The notes under the pieces are model-generated. The model worked only from the letters and a program-made list of their open reading frames with translations. It had not been told where the DNA came from and did no database searches. A program made the translations under genes and the position numbers. This document shows positions 51,317 to 61,956 of a stretch of DNA of 64,000 bases, in pieces. The DNA is taken from contig NZ_MINO01000004.1 in the NCBI RefSeq assembly GCF_001757355.1, forward strand, positions 94,371 through 158,370, read 5' to 3'. The number at the start of each line of letters is the position of its first letter. The first letter of the stretch is position 1. The DNA comes from Sphingobium phenoxybenzoativorans. GTDB lineage: Bacteria; Pseudomonadota; Alphaproteobacteria; Sphingomonadales; Sphingomonadaceae.

Positions 51317-51475
51317 CTAGACCTCGACCTCCCGCTCCATCAGCTCGTCGACCACGGCCTGCTCCCAATCAGTAAGGTGATGAAGGTCCTGAATTTTCCC
51401 ATATTCGATGACCAGCTCTGCGTCGGTCATGCCGGCGCATTTGGCGGCGAAAACGAGCGGGTCCGAGTCGGCCAT
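51317..51475 (-). CDS. Very small acidic hypothetical protein
   Basis: This 52-residue protein, MADSDPLVFAAKCAGMTDAE then LHHLTDWEQAVVDELMEREV, is predicted helical and acidic. It ends 67 nt before the SRAP operon and is close to the size of other element regulators. Not recognised; could be a DUF-type phage protein. Confidence 0.45.
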   Translation of the reverse strand: MADSDPLVFAAKCAGMTDAELVIEYGKIQDLHHLTDWEQAVVDELMEREVEV

Positions 51476-51591
51476 TTCGATATGGTAACAGAAGCGAGTT
51501 GACGCCTCTATTGTCCCTAGCGTCCCTATTGTTCTAGGCGTTCTTCATCATCTGCGGGGAACTGAAGAGCACAAGGGCGATTTTTCCGCGA

Positions 51592-52176
51592 ATGCCGAAG
51601 CTGAAGGTCTTCAGAACGCCGATCGGATTTCACGACGCCTATGTCGCCGCGCCTAGCCAGAAAGCAGCGCTGGAAGCATGGGGTGCTGACGCCAACCTAT
51701 TTGCGCGTGGCATAGCGGAGGTTGTCACCGATACCGATCTTATCGAAGTCCCATTGCAGACTCCAGGGAAGGTAATCCGCGTCCTGCGGAAGGCAGACGA
51801 GGCAAGCGAACCTACGCCCGCTCGGTCTAAGCGGCCGAAGGCCAGGCAATCTCGATCTCCCGAAACAACAGCACCACCACGCCGCCGTGCGGCTAAGGCG
51901 ACGCCCGCCCCGCCACCACCGAAGGCTGAGAAAAAGCCCAAGCCCAACCCCCGTCCCAGTCGCGACGCTTTAGATAAAGCGGAAGAGGCGCTGGCATCTG
52001 AAGACGAAGCCTATGCCGAAGCGGATCGCGTTCTGCGGAACAAAGAACAGGCGATCAAGGAAGAGAGGCGGAAGCTGAGGCAGGCCCATGATCGCGTAAT
52101 TGAGAAGCTGACCAGTCGGCGGGATAAGCTCAAGGCGGACTATCTTCGGCGGATTGAGGCATGGGCTTCAGAGTGA
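51592..52176 (+). CDS. Hypothetical protein with low-complexity Pro/Lys linker and coiled coil
   Basis: This 194-residue protein has an N-terminal globular part (KVFRTPIGFHDAYVAAPSQK), a Pro/Lys/Arg-rich linker at about 75-125, and a C-terminal coiled coil (ADRVLRNKEQAIKEERRK). Cell envelope or DNA contact is possible. Not recognised. It converges on the right-end HTH gene. Confidence 0.65.
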   Translation: MPKLKVFRTPIGFHDAYVAAPSQKAALEAWGADANLFARGIAEVVTDTDLIEVPLQTPGKVIRVLRKADEASEPTPARSKRPKARQSRSPETTAPPRRRAAKATPAPPPPKAEKKPKPNPRPSRDALDKAEEALASEDEAYAEADRVLRNKEQAIKEERRKLRQAHDRVIEKLTSRRDKLKADYLRRIEAWASE

Positions 52177-52194
52177 CCGGCAAAAGCGCGGAGA

Positions 52195-52374
52195 TTAAGA
52201 ACTGGCTGGTAGCCCAAGCAACTCCCGGATCGATGCCGTGTCGACCAATGTTCTGCGCCCAGTCTTGACCGTCCTCAGCCTGCCCTCGTTGATGAGCTTA
52301 TAGATTGAGTTGCGGCCTAGCGAGGTCAGCTCGCGAGTTTGCGCAATCGTAACTACCAGCGGTTGGAGTATCAT
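52195..52374 (-). CDS. Excisionase-like helix-turn-helix protein at right end
   Basis: The start at 52374 gives 59 residues; a longer frame runs through the tRNA and is not credible. The HTH_17 pattern is VTIAQTRELTSLGRNSIYKL and GRLRTVKTGRRTLVDTASI. Its gene lies 95 nt inside attR, so it is a good candidate for a recombination directionality factor. Confidence 0.8.
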   Translation of the reverse strand: MILQPLVVTIAQTRELTSLGRNSIYKLINEGRLRTVKTGRRTLVDTASIRELLGLPASS

Positions 52375-52468
52375 GATCGTCGGAAGACCGAAATTGGACG
52401 TGGTGATTACTATGTGATTGCTACGCCAAAAATCGCGCAGAGCCCATAATCGCAAAAATGGCTGAAAT

Positions 52469-52517
52469 CCCTGGCGCACTCGGAGCGATTCGAACGCCCG
52501 ACCCTCAGATTCGTAGT
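52469..52517. repeat. attR: 49-bp direct repeat at the right boundary
   Basis: Identical to 25832-25880. It covers the 3' part of the intact tRNA-Arg from the anticodon loop to the CCA end, plus three bases beyond, so the element restores the tRNA it enters. Confidence 0.92.
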
Positions 52518-52548
52518 CTGATGCTCTATCCAGCTGAGCTACGAGTGC
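52472..52548 (-). tRNA. tRNA-Arg (anticodon ACG)
   Basis: The 77 nt fold as a full cloverleaf. The acceptor stem is GCACTCG/CGAGTGC with discriminator G and an encoded CCA. The anticodon stem-loop is TCAGA-CTACGAA-TCTGA, and the T loop is TTCGAAT. The 3' half is also attR of the element. Confidence 0.93.
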
Positions 52549-52699
52549 GCAAGGGAAGTGCGCAGATAGAAGGGGGAAACGGTTCTGGCAACCCCTTTTC
52601 CGTCGAATATCTGACAGCCCTCTGATGCTCCTTTCCCGCCGCCGCAACCAAACGCCCCATCGCCGGTTCTATGGGGACAGGATGCAGGAGGTTGGTGCA

Positions 52700-53233
52700 A
52701 TGGTTATCACGGCGAATCTGTGGGTCATGCTGGGCATTACGCTGCTGATCGGCTTCATCTTCGGCCTGTTCGTCAGCAATGCCGGCAAGCATAAACGGCG
52801 CTGGCGTGAGGAAGCGCGATTGCGCGAACGCCTGGAAAAAGAGCGGGCGGCCCTGATCCGGGATCGCGACAGCGCGCTGGCGCATCGCGACGCGCGCATA
52901 GCGGAGCTGGAGCGGAAGGATGCAACGCCAGCGCCAGTCAATCCAGCACTGGTCAATATCGCGGGCGGAAGCGCCGCCGATGGCCGTGACAGGCTGTCAG
53001 TGATCACAGGGATCGATCCGCAGGACGAAATCCGCCTGAATGAAGCAGGCTATTATCGTTACGATCAAATCGCCCGCCTGGGATCATCGGATGAACGCGC
53101 GCTGGAAGATCAGATGCAACGGGGACGCGGGTCCATTCGCGACGAACATTGGCGCGAACAGGCAAAGTTGCTTGCCGACGGCAAGACCGACGAGCATCTG
53201 ACGCGATACGGGGCGTCACACCGGGTGGTGTAA
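52700..53233 (+). CDS. Membrane-anchored protein with coiled coil
   Basis: The start at 52700 is chosen for AGGAGG 8 nt upstream; 177 residues. One N-terminal membrane segment (LWVMLGITLLIGFIFGLFVS) is followed by a charged helix rich in Arg/Glu. The C-terminal part has DRLSVITGIDPQDEIRLNEAGYY-like (given in part) helix-hairpin-helix character: ITGIDPQDEIRLNEAG, seen in proteins that bind DNA or as a membrane-linked scaffold. Exact role unknown. Confidence 0.7.
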   Translation: MVITANLWVMLGITLLIGFIFGLFVSNAGKHKRRWREEARLRERLEKERAALIRDRDSALAHRDARIAELERKDATPAPVNPALVNIAGGSAADGRDRLSVITGIDPQDEIRLNEAGYYRYDQIARLGSSDERALEDQMQRGRGSIRDEHWREQAKLLADGKTDEHLTRYGASHRVV

Positions 53234-53260
53234 CGCCCCGCATATTCTCTGCCTTAAGGG

Positions 53261-56077
<2,817 letters not shown>

Positions 56078-56179
56078 TGTTAACGCCGTTGACGCGGACG
56101 AACCTCTATTTTCTCAAAAGTCTATACTGTTTTCCCGTCCACTTCCAACGCCCTGTTTTCAGGGACTCGGACCGAACGC

Positions 56180-58645
56180 CTATCCTTCTATCCGGGAGAA
56201 ATCGGCAACGCCATGCACCGCGTCACGCATCCGCGCGAGCAAATCGAGCCGGGCGTGACGCTTGACCGGATCAGCGTCGTTGACGGTCACGGCATCGAAA
56301 AAGGCGTCGATCGGCGCGCGAAGTGTGGCCAGCGCAGCCATCGCCCCTTCGAAATCCTCCTGCGCCACCGCCGCGGCCGCCCGCGGCTGCGCGGCGTCGA
56401 GCGCGGCGATTAGCGCCGCCTCGGCAGGTTCGGGTGTGTAGGACAGCGCGCCCGCCGGATCGGCATGGCCCAGCTTCGCCACCGCGTCCGCAACATCGGG
56501 TTGCCCGACCATGACGAAGGGGTCCTCCTCGCCTGTCTGCGGAATCCCCTGCTCCGCCTCATCCGCCATGACGGTTTCCGGCTCGCCCCAATTCTCTTTT
56601 TTGAGGATATTGGCCGCGCGCTTGTACCCAGCGAGGAGATTTGTCCCGTCCTCCGTGGAGATGAAGGATTGCAGCGCCTTTACGCGGGCGAGGAGGCGGA
56701 CGAGATCATCCTCACCGCCGAGAGCGAATACAGCGTCGATGAGGTCGTGACGGACGCCAGCCTCGCGTTGCTGGACCTTGAGGCGGTCGGCGAAAAAGTC
56801 GAGGATGTCCTGCAAAACTGCCCAACTTTTTGCCATAAGTTCGGGCTTCATTTCCCGAACTTTTGCCAAGCCGGTTTTGAAAAACGCCTTACCTAATTCT
56901 TCCAAAAGTTCGGAAGGCGCCAGGTGTGTTCCAGCATCACTAATCTGATCAGCTAGTTCAGAATAAGGTGCGTGAGCCTCTGCAATTACGCAGAAGTATA
57001 TCATACGGACGATTGCTGGCCTGATTTTAAGCCGCAAGCTATTCACTTGAACTAAAGCGAGGACGCCAAGAGCGCTACGTCGCAGCGCAAATGGGTCTTT
57101 AGAACCTGTAGGAGGCAAACCGATTGCAAAAAACTGTGTAATCGTATCCAGCTTGTCCGCCAGCGACACAGCCACAGTCACCGGCGCGGTCGGCACTTCG
57201 TCGCCCTGCCCGACCGGCTTGTAATGGTCGCGGATCGCGTCGGCCACGGCGTCCGGCAGGCCCTCGGCGCGGGCGTAATAGCCGCCCATGACGCCCTGCA
57301 GTTCCGGGAATTCGCCGACCATCTCGGTGACGAGATCGGCCTTGGCCAGCCGCGCCGCCTGTTCGGCGAGGTCCGCCAGTTCTTCCCTCGTCACCCCTGC
57401 GGAGGCAGGGGTCCCGCTGCCTTGATCGGTCGCTGACGAAGTAAGCGGGATCCCTGCCTTCGCAGGGATGACGGATGTGGCTCCCCGAGTAGGATTCGAA
57501 CCTACGGCCGCAACAATCCCCTCCTCCACCAGCCACCGGGCCAGCTTCGCCACCCGCTCCACCTTGTCGGCGACAGTGCCCAGCTTCTCGTGGAAGGTGA
57601 TCCGCTCCAGCTTCTTCGCCTGCTCGGCCAGCGGCGTCTTGCGGTCCTGTTCCCAGAAGAAGCGCGCATCGGAAAGCCGCGCGGCGAGCACCTTGCGGTT
57701 GCCCGCGACGATCGCCGCGCCGCCATCCTTCGCCTCGATATTCGCGGTGCAGATGAAGGCGGGCGCGAGTTTCCCCGCATCATCCTGAACCACGAAATAT
57801 TTCTGGTTCACGCGCAGGGTGAGCTGGATGACCTCTGGCGGCACTTCCAAGAAGGCCGGGTCGAAATCACCGATCAGCGGCACAGGCCATTCTGTGAGGC
57901 CTGCATTCTCGGCGACCAGTCCCTTGTCCTCGACCAGCACATAGCCCTTGGACGCGGCCGCCTCTGCAGCCTTCGCGGCGATGATCTCCTGCCGCTCCTG
58001 ATGGCTGACGACCACATGGCAGGCGCGCAGCTTCTCTGCATAATCACCCGCCCCGCCGATCGTAATCTCGCCTGCATGATGGAACCGGTGCCCCAATGTC
58101 GTGAAGCCGGAGCGAACCCCGTCAATCTCCATCTCGACCAGATCGTCGCCGAGTATCGCAACGATGCCCTGCAACGGACGCACCCAGCGCAGGCTCTCGG
58201 TCGTCTGGCTTGCTTTCCCCCAGCGCATCGATTTGGGCCAGGGGAAGGCGCGCACGATCGCCGGAATCGCCTCGGCCAGCACATCGCTGGTGGCGCGGCC
58301 CGGCTTCTCGATCACGGCGAACAGGATGGCGTTGCCCTTCGCGTCCGCCCGCTCGACAAGCTGCTCGCGCGTCAGGCCGGTGGAGCGCAGGAAGCCCTCC
58401 AGCGCCTGCGCCGGAGCGTCGGCACGCGGTCCCTTGCGCTCCTCGCTTACCGGCTCGGTCTGTAGCGGCAAACCCCGCGCGATCAAAGCAAGGCGGCGGG
58501 GCGTGACGAAGGAATCGATGACGTCGGGTTTTAGCCCGGCCTTCGCCAGTTCCTCGGTGAACAGCCGCGCCAGATCCTCCGACGCCTTCAACTGCATGCG
58601 CGCGGGGATTTCCTCACAGCGCAGTTCGAGCAGGAAATCGGTCAC
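56180..58645 (-). CDS. glyS: Glycyl-tRNA synthetase, beta subunit, with in-frame repeat insertion
   Basis: At 821 residues it is longer than usual for GlyS (about 690-770). The N-terminus LLELRCEEIPARMQ and the core (KYFVVQDDAGKL, RVEKV-type helices, NWGEPETVMADE) are typical. At about residues 375-425 an insertion reads VGSNPTRGATSVIPAKAGIP and continues to GTPASAGVT; it is encoded by a tRNA 3' end and a palindromic repeat. A second lower-GC stretch at about residues 525-610 also looks expanded. Works with GlyQ as alpha2beta2. It follows glyQ. Confidence 0.93.
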   Translation of the reverse strand: MTDFLLELRCEEIPARMQLKASEDLARLFTEELAKAGLKPDVIDSFVTPRRLALIARGLPLQTEPVSEERKGPRADAPAQALEGFLRSTGLTREQLVERADAKGNAILFAVIEKPGRATSDVLAEAIPAIVRAFPWPKSMRWGKASQTTESLRWVRPLQGIVAILGDDLVEMEIDGVRSGFTTLGHRFHHAGEITIGGAGDYAEKLRACHVVVSHQERQEIIAAKAAEAAASKGYVLVEDKGLVAENAGLTEWPVPLIGDFDPAFLEVPPEVIQLTLRVNQKYFVVQDDAGKLAPAFICTANIEAKDGGAAIVAGNRKVLAARLSDARFFWEQDRKTPLAEQAKKLERITFHEKLGTVADKVERVAKLARWLVEEGIVAAVGSNPTRGATSVIPAKAGIPLTSSATDQGSGTPASAGVTREELADLAEQAARLAKADLVTEMVGEFPELQGVMGGYYARAEGLPDAVADAIRDHYKPVGQGDEVPTAPVTVAVSLADKLDTITQFFAIGLPPTGSKDPFALRRSALGVLALVQVNSLRLKIRPAIVRMIYFCVIAEAHAPYSELADQISDAGTHLAPSELLEELGKAFFKTGLAKVREMKPELMAKSWAVLQDILDFFADRLKVQQREAGVRHDLIDAVFALGGEDDLVRLLARVKALQSFISTEDGTNLLAGYKRAANILKKENWGEPETVMADEAEQGIPQTGEEDPFVMVGQPDVADAVAKLGHADPAGALSYTPEPAEAALIAALDAAQPRAAAAVAQEDFEGAMAALATLRAPIDAFFDAVTVNDADPVKRHARLDLLARMRDAVHGVADFSRIEG
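57389..57473. repeat. Palindromic repeat inserted in glyS
   Basis: CGTCACCCCTGCGGAGGCAG at one end is mirrored by CTGCCTTCGCAGGGATGACG at the other, and each end folds on itself around CCCTGC..GCAGGG. Its arms are translated in frame as part of GlyS (VIPAKAGIP). Confidence 0.75.
57478..57506 (-). other. 29-nt tRNA 3'-end fragment inside glyS (probably tRNA-Asn)
   Basis: The minus strand reads CGTAGGTTCGAATCCTAC followed by TCGGGGAGCCA, a complete T-arm, 3' acceptor strand, discriminator G and CCA. It matches the end of alphaproteobacterial tRNA-Asn as I remember it. No 5' two thirds are present, so it is not a functional tRNA. Confidence 0.65.
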
Positions 58646-58648
58646 ATT

Positions 58649-58771
58649 CCCTCTCCTTTCAGGAGAGGGAGGGAGCAGCGAAGCTGCGGAAGGGTGAGGA
58701 TGACAGCAGGCACGGCGCCCTCACCTTCCCACTGCTTCGCAGCGGGCCCCTTCCTCTCCCAGAGGGAGAGG
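58649..58771. repeat. Long palindromic repeat between glyQ and glyS
   Basis: CTCTCCTTTCAGGAGAGG at one end and CCTCTCCCAGAGGGAGAGG at the other flank GAAGCTGCGGAAGGGTGAGG and its partial mirror CCTCACCTTCCCACTGCTTC. The element fills the whole glyQ-glyS gap and could stabilise or attenuate the transcript. Confidence 0.7.
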
Positions 58772-58790
58772 AGAGTTTTGGTCGCCCCCA

Positions 58791-59663
58791 TCACGCCGCC
58801 CACCCGTTCGTCTTCATCCACGCCTCGCAACTGCCTTTCGCCAGATCGCGCACCCGTGCGATATAGCTGGCGCGCTCCTGCACGGAGATGACGCCCCGCG
58901 CCTGCAACAGGTTGAACACATGGCTGGCCTTGATCGCCTGGTCATAGGCAGCGAGCGGCACATCCTCGGCGATACATTTCTGGCATTCCGCCTCCGCATC
59001 CTTGAACCAGCGGAACAGCTTCTCGGTATCGGCGATTTCGAAGTTCCACTTCGACATCTGCTTCTCATTTTCCAGGAAGACGTCGCCGTAAGTGACTCCG
59101 GCGTCATTGAATTTCAGGTCGTATACGCTGTCGACGCCCTGGATATACATGGCCAGCCGCTCCAGCCCGTAGGTCAGCTCGCCCGCCACGGGCTTGCAGT
59201 CGAAACCGCCCATCTGCTGGAAATAGGTGAACTGCGTCACCTCCATGCCATCGCACCACACTTCCCAGCCAAGGCCCCAGGCGCCCAGCGTCGGGCTTTC
59301 CCAGTCATCCTCCACGAAGCGGATGTCGTGCACCAACGGATCGATGCCGATCTCCGCAAGGCTGCCCAGGTACAGCTCCTGCAGGTTCGCAGGGCTAGGC
59401 TTCATGATCACCTGATACTGGTAATAATGCTGCAACCGGTTGGGATTTTCGCCATAGCGGCCGTCCGTCGGGCGGCGGCTCGGCTGGACATAGGCGGCAT
59501 TCCACGGATTTGGGCCAAGGCTGCGCAGGGTGGTCGCGGGATGGAAAGTGCCCGCGCCAACCTCCATGTCATAGGGCTGCAGGATGACGCAGCCCTGCTT
59601 GCTCCAATAGGCATGGAGGGTCAGGATCAGGTCCTGGAAAGAAAGGGGTTCGCCTTCGCGCAC
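58791..59663 (-). CDS. glyQ: Glycyl-tRNA synthetase, alpha subunit
   Basis: A GTG at 59663 gives 290 residues, the usual length; the open frame continues upstream to 59849 through a repeat and is not credible there. Strong GlyQ signature: [59 protein letters not shown]. It binds ATP and glycine and pairs with GlyS. The exact start is moderately uncertain because the ribosome site is weak. Confidence 0.95.
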   Translation of the reverse strand: MREGEPLSFQDLILTLHAYWSKQGCVILQPYDMEVGAGTFHPATTLRSLGPNPWNAAYVQPSRRPTDGRYGENPNRLQHYYQYQVIMKPSPANLQELYLGSLAEIGIDPLVHDIRFVEDDWESPTLGAWGLGWEVWCDGMEVTQFTYFQQMGGFDCKPVAGELTYGLERLAMYIQGVDSVYDLKFNDAGVTYGDVFLENEKQMSKWNFEIADTEKLFRWFKDAEAECQKCIAEDVPLAAYDQAIKASHVFNLLQARGVISVQERASYIARVRDLAKGSCEAWMKTNGWAA

Positions 59664-59780
59664 GCTGTCTGGGGCTTTCTGCAGGCCAATATATAGGGGC
59701 CGTGCCTTGGCGCATGGGGCGCGTAGGGTCAAGACGGCAGGGTTAAGAGGCCGGACTTTGTGTTGCACAAACGCAGGCGT

Positions 59781-59843
59781 GCTCCTGCGAAAGCAGGAGC
59801 CCAGCTCAAACGTCAGGACTCGGCTCCTGCTTTCGCTGGAGCG
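59781..59843. repeat. REP-like palindrome (CTCCTGC..GCAGGAG)
   Basis: GCTCCTGCGAAAGCAGGAGC (59781-59800) is a hairpin; a second, GGCTCCTGCTTTCGCTGGAGC-like stem (given here in part as GCTCCTGCTTTCGCTGGAGC), lies at 59823-59842. Related in style to the repeat in glyS. Confidence 0.65.
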
Positions 59844-59961
59844 GGCCAAATTTATGGGTAATCAGGCCGCACGCCCCACCCCATCACCGGTAACCTCCCA
59901 TACACGCCTTCACGCATAGAACGCCCTTGCCCCGGCCCCGCCCGGACCGCATGGAGACGAT

Positions 59962-60864
59962 ATGACCAGACTGTTTTCCCTGTTCGCCGGCATCGCCCTG
60001 CTGCTCGCTCCCTTCCCCGCGCTGGCGAAGGCGCCGGAAAGCGCAAGTCCGGCCCTGTGGGTGGTGAAGGATGCGGACACGACCATCTATCTTTTCGGGT
60101 CCGTGCATGTGTTGAAGCCCGGCACGCTCTGGTTCGACGATGAAGTCAAAGCCGCCTTCGACGCGTCGGACGAGCTGGTCCTGGAAATGGTCGAACCGCC
60201 AGCGCCGGAAATGGCGAAGGTCATGGGCGAACTCGGCATGGCGACGGACGGCAAGCCGCTTTCGGAAAAGCTCGATGCTACGGCGCGCGCGAAATATCTG
60301 GCGGCGATGGCGGATGCGGGCATCCCCTGGCAGGGTTTCGAGCGGTTCCAGCCCTGGATGCCGGGGGTGATGCTTTCCGTCATGCCGCTGGTGAAGGGCG
60401 GCTATCTGGCGGAGGAAGGCGTTGAGAAAATCTTGAGCGCCGCCGCTGCAACGGCGGGGAAACCTGTTATCGGCCTTGAAACCGCGTCGGAGCAGCTCGG
60501 CTACTTCGCTGGTCTCCCGGAAGCGCAGCAGATCGCCTTCCTCAATGAAACCGTCAACGGCCTGCCGAAAGCCGACGCCGAATTTGCCAACCTTATCAAA
60601 GCGTGGAAGGCCGGAAAGCCAGACAGCCTGGGGCGGCAGATGAACCGTTCTCTGGAGGCGACGCCGGAACTGGCGCAAGTGCTGCTGTTCGGCCGCAATG
60701 CGAAATGGGCCGACTGGATCGCGAACCGGCTCGAAAAGCCCGGAACGCTGTTCATCGCGGTCGGCGCGGGGCATCTGGCCGGTGCCCGGAGCGTGATCGC
60801 CGACCTAGGCGACAGGAAAATCGCCGTGAAGCGCATGACCGCGCGGGACTTCAAGCAGAAATAA
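59962..60864 (+). CDS. TraB/GumN family protein, exported
   Basis: This 300-residue protein has a signal peptide (LFSLFAGIALLLAPFPALA) and the TraB/GumN fold: LWVVKDADTTIYLFGSVHVL at the N-terminus, GLETASEQLGYF mid, and the end FIAVGAGHLAGARSV with the Gly/His motif. Family members are putative metal-dependent hydrolases or heme/envelope proteins. A paralogue follows 57 nt downstream. Confidence 0.88.
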   Translation: MTRLFSLFAGIALLLAPFPALAKAPESASPALWVVKDADTTIYLFGSVHVLKPGTLWFDDEVKAAFDASDELVLEMVEPPAPEMAKVMGELGMATDGKPLSEKLDATARAKYLAAMADAGIPWQGFERFQPWMPGVMLSVMPLVKGGYLAEEGVEKILSAAAATAGKPVIGLETASEQLGYFAGLPEAQQIAFLNETVNGLPKADAEFANLIKAWKAGKPDSLGRQMNRSLEATPELAQVLLFGRNAKWADWIANRLEKPGTLFIAVGAGHLAGARSVIADLGDRKIAVKRMTARDFKQK

Positions 60865-60918
60865 CCTGCCCCTTCGCCGCGGTTCATTGACCGGCAGGTC
60901 CGGCATCCTAAATCTGCG

Positions 60919-61803
60919 ATGATGCGCAAATCCCTCGTCACCGTTATCGGCCTTGCCCTGCTGCTGCTCACTGCCTGCGGGTCCGAGCGGCCGCTGCGGG
61001 ACACCCGCGAAGGTCCAGCGCTATGGAAAGCGCAGAGAGGCGAGACGACCGCCTATATCTTCGGGACGATCCATGTCCTGCCCAAGGGGCTTGCCTGGGA
61101 AACGCAGACGCTGCGCGATGCGATAGCCGGATCCGACCGGCTGGTGCTGGAGGCCGCAGGGCTGGACGATACGGCCGGATCGCATGAGATTTTCGCACGC
61201 CTTGGCCAAAGTCCCGGCCTTCCTGCTATCACCGACCGCGTGCCGCCGGACAAACGCCCAGCGCTGGAGGCGCTGATCCAGCGCGGCGGCATGAGCGCGC
61301 AGATGCTCTCCTCCTATGAAAGCTGGGCGGCGGCGATGCTGGTTTCGACGGTCAGCCAGCAAGACCTGAAACTTTCCGGCGAACAGGGCGTGGAGACGAT
61401 ATTGACGGCCGATTTCCGGGACGCCGGCAAACCGGTCGAGGGACTGGAGACAATTGAGCAGCAGCTTGGCGTGTTCGACCGCATGTCCGAACAGACCCAG
61501 CGCAAATTCCTCGCCGAAACCATCGGCCAGTCGCAGGATGTCGCGGCGCAGTTTGCGCGGATGAAATCGGCCTGGCTCTCCGGCGACATGGACGCCATCG
61601 CCCGCGACTTCGTGGCGGAAATCGCGCCGGAGCCGGAACTGATCGGGCCGCTGTTGACGGATCGCAACCGGGCCTGGGCCGCCAAGGTCGCCGTGATGCG
61701 CGGCCGCCCCTTCATCGCCGTCGGCGCTGCGCATCTGGCCGGACCGGACAATCTGATCGCGTTACTGGAACGCGAGGGATTCAGGGTGAGCCGGGTTCAG
61801 TAG
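60919..61803 (+). CDS. TraB/GumN family lipoprotein, paralogue
   Basis: This 294-residue protein begins with MMRKSLV (Met1 or Met2) and has a lipobox LTAC at about residues 17-20. The same signatures as the upstream gene are present: TTAYIFGTIHVLPKGL, GLETIEQQLGVF, FIAVGAAHLAG. Tandem duplication with one lipidated copy is likely. Anchoring to a membrane is predicted. Confidence 0.88.
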   Translation: MMRKSLVTVIGLALLLLTACGSERPLRDTREGPALWKAQRGETTAYIFGTIHVLPKGLAWETQTLRDAIAGSDRLVLEAAGLDDTAGSHEIFARLGQSPGLPAITDRVPPDKRPALEALIQRGGMSAQMLSSYESWAAAMLVSTVSQQDLKLSGEQGVETILTADFRDAGKPVEGLETIEQQLGVFDRMSEQTQRKFLAETIGQSQDVAAQFARMKSAWLSGDMDAIARDFVAEIAPEPELIGPLLTDRNRAWAAKVAVMRGRPFIAVGAAHLAGPDNLIALLEREGFRVSRVQ

Positions 61804-61832
61804 CTTCCATCCCTAGCCCAAATCTTCACCTC

Positions 61833-61928
61833 CGTTCAGGCTGAGCGAAGTCGAAGCCCTCCACTGAGCAAAGCGAAGTGCCTCACTGCGTTCGGCTGAA
61901 CCCTTCGACTTCGCTCAGGGCGAACGGG
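61833..61928. repeat. Palindromic repeat between convergent genes
   Basis: CGTTCAGGCTGAGCGAAGTC at the left is mirrored by GACTTCGCTCAGGGCGAACG at the right; a mid part also folds. It has the TCGAAG/CTTCGA core of the 16.5-kb repeat. Confidence 0.7.
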
Positions 61929-61956
61929 ATTTATGTCGTACCAGGCACAGTCCGGC

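Larger units (their letters stand above)
25832..52517. mobile_element. Integrated phage-like element in tRNA-Arg, 26.7 kb
   Basis: A perfect 49-bp direct repeat bounds the element. It has a P4-type integrase just inside the left end and an excisionase-like HTH gene just inside the right. Replication genes (primase, DUF3987) and a podovirus-type ejection operon lie between. No terminase, portal, major capsid or tail gene could be found, so it cannot build virions by itself as read here. A deleted prophage or a satellite using a helper phage are both possible. Many junctions are 1-8 nt overlaps, typical of phage operons. Confidence 0.88.

Noticed and set aside
25832..52517. CRISPR arrays or insertion sequences in the element
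   Set aside because: No regularly spaced repeats of CRISPR size and no transposase-like product with terminal inverted repeats were found on reading.
52375..52647. Extended N-terminus for the right-end HTH protein
   Set aside because: It would be translated through the tRNA-Arg gene; the HTH domain begins after the Met at 52374.
57478..57506. A tRNA gene inside glyS
   Set aside because: Only the T-arm and 3' acceptor strand are present; there is no D-arm, anticodon arm or 5' acceptor strand next to it.
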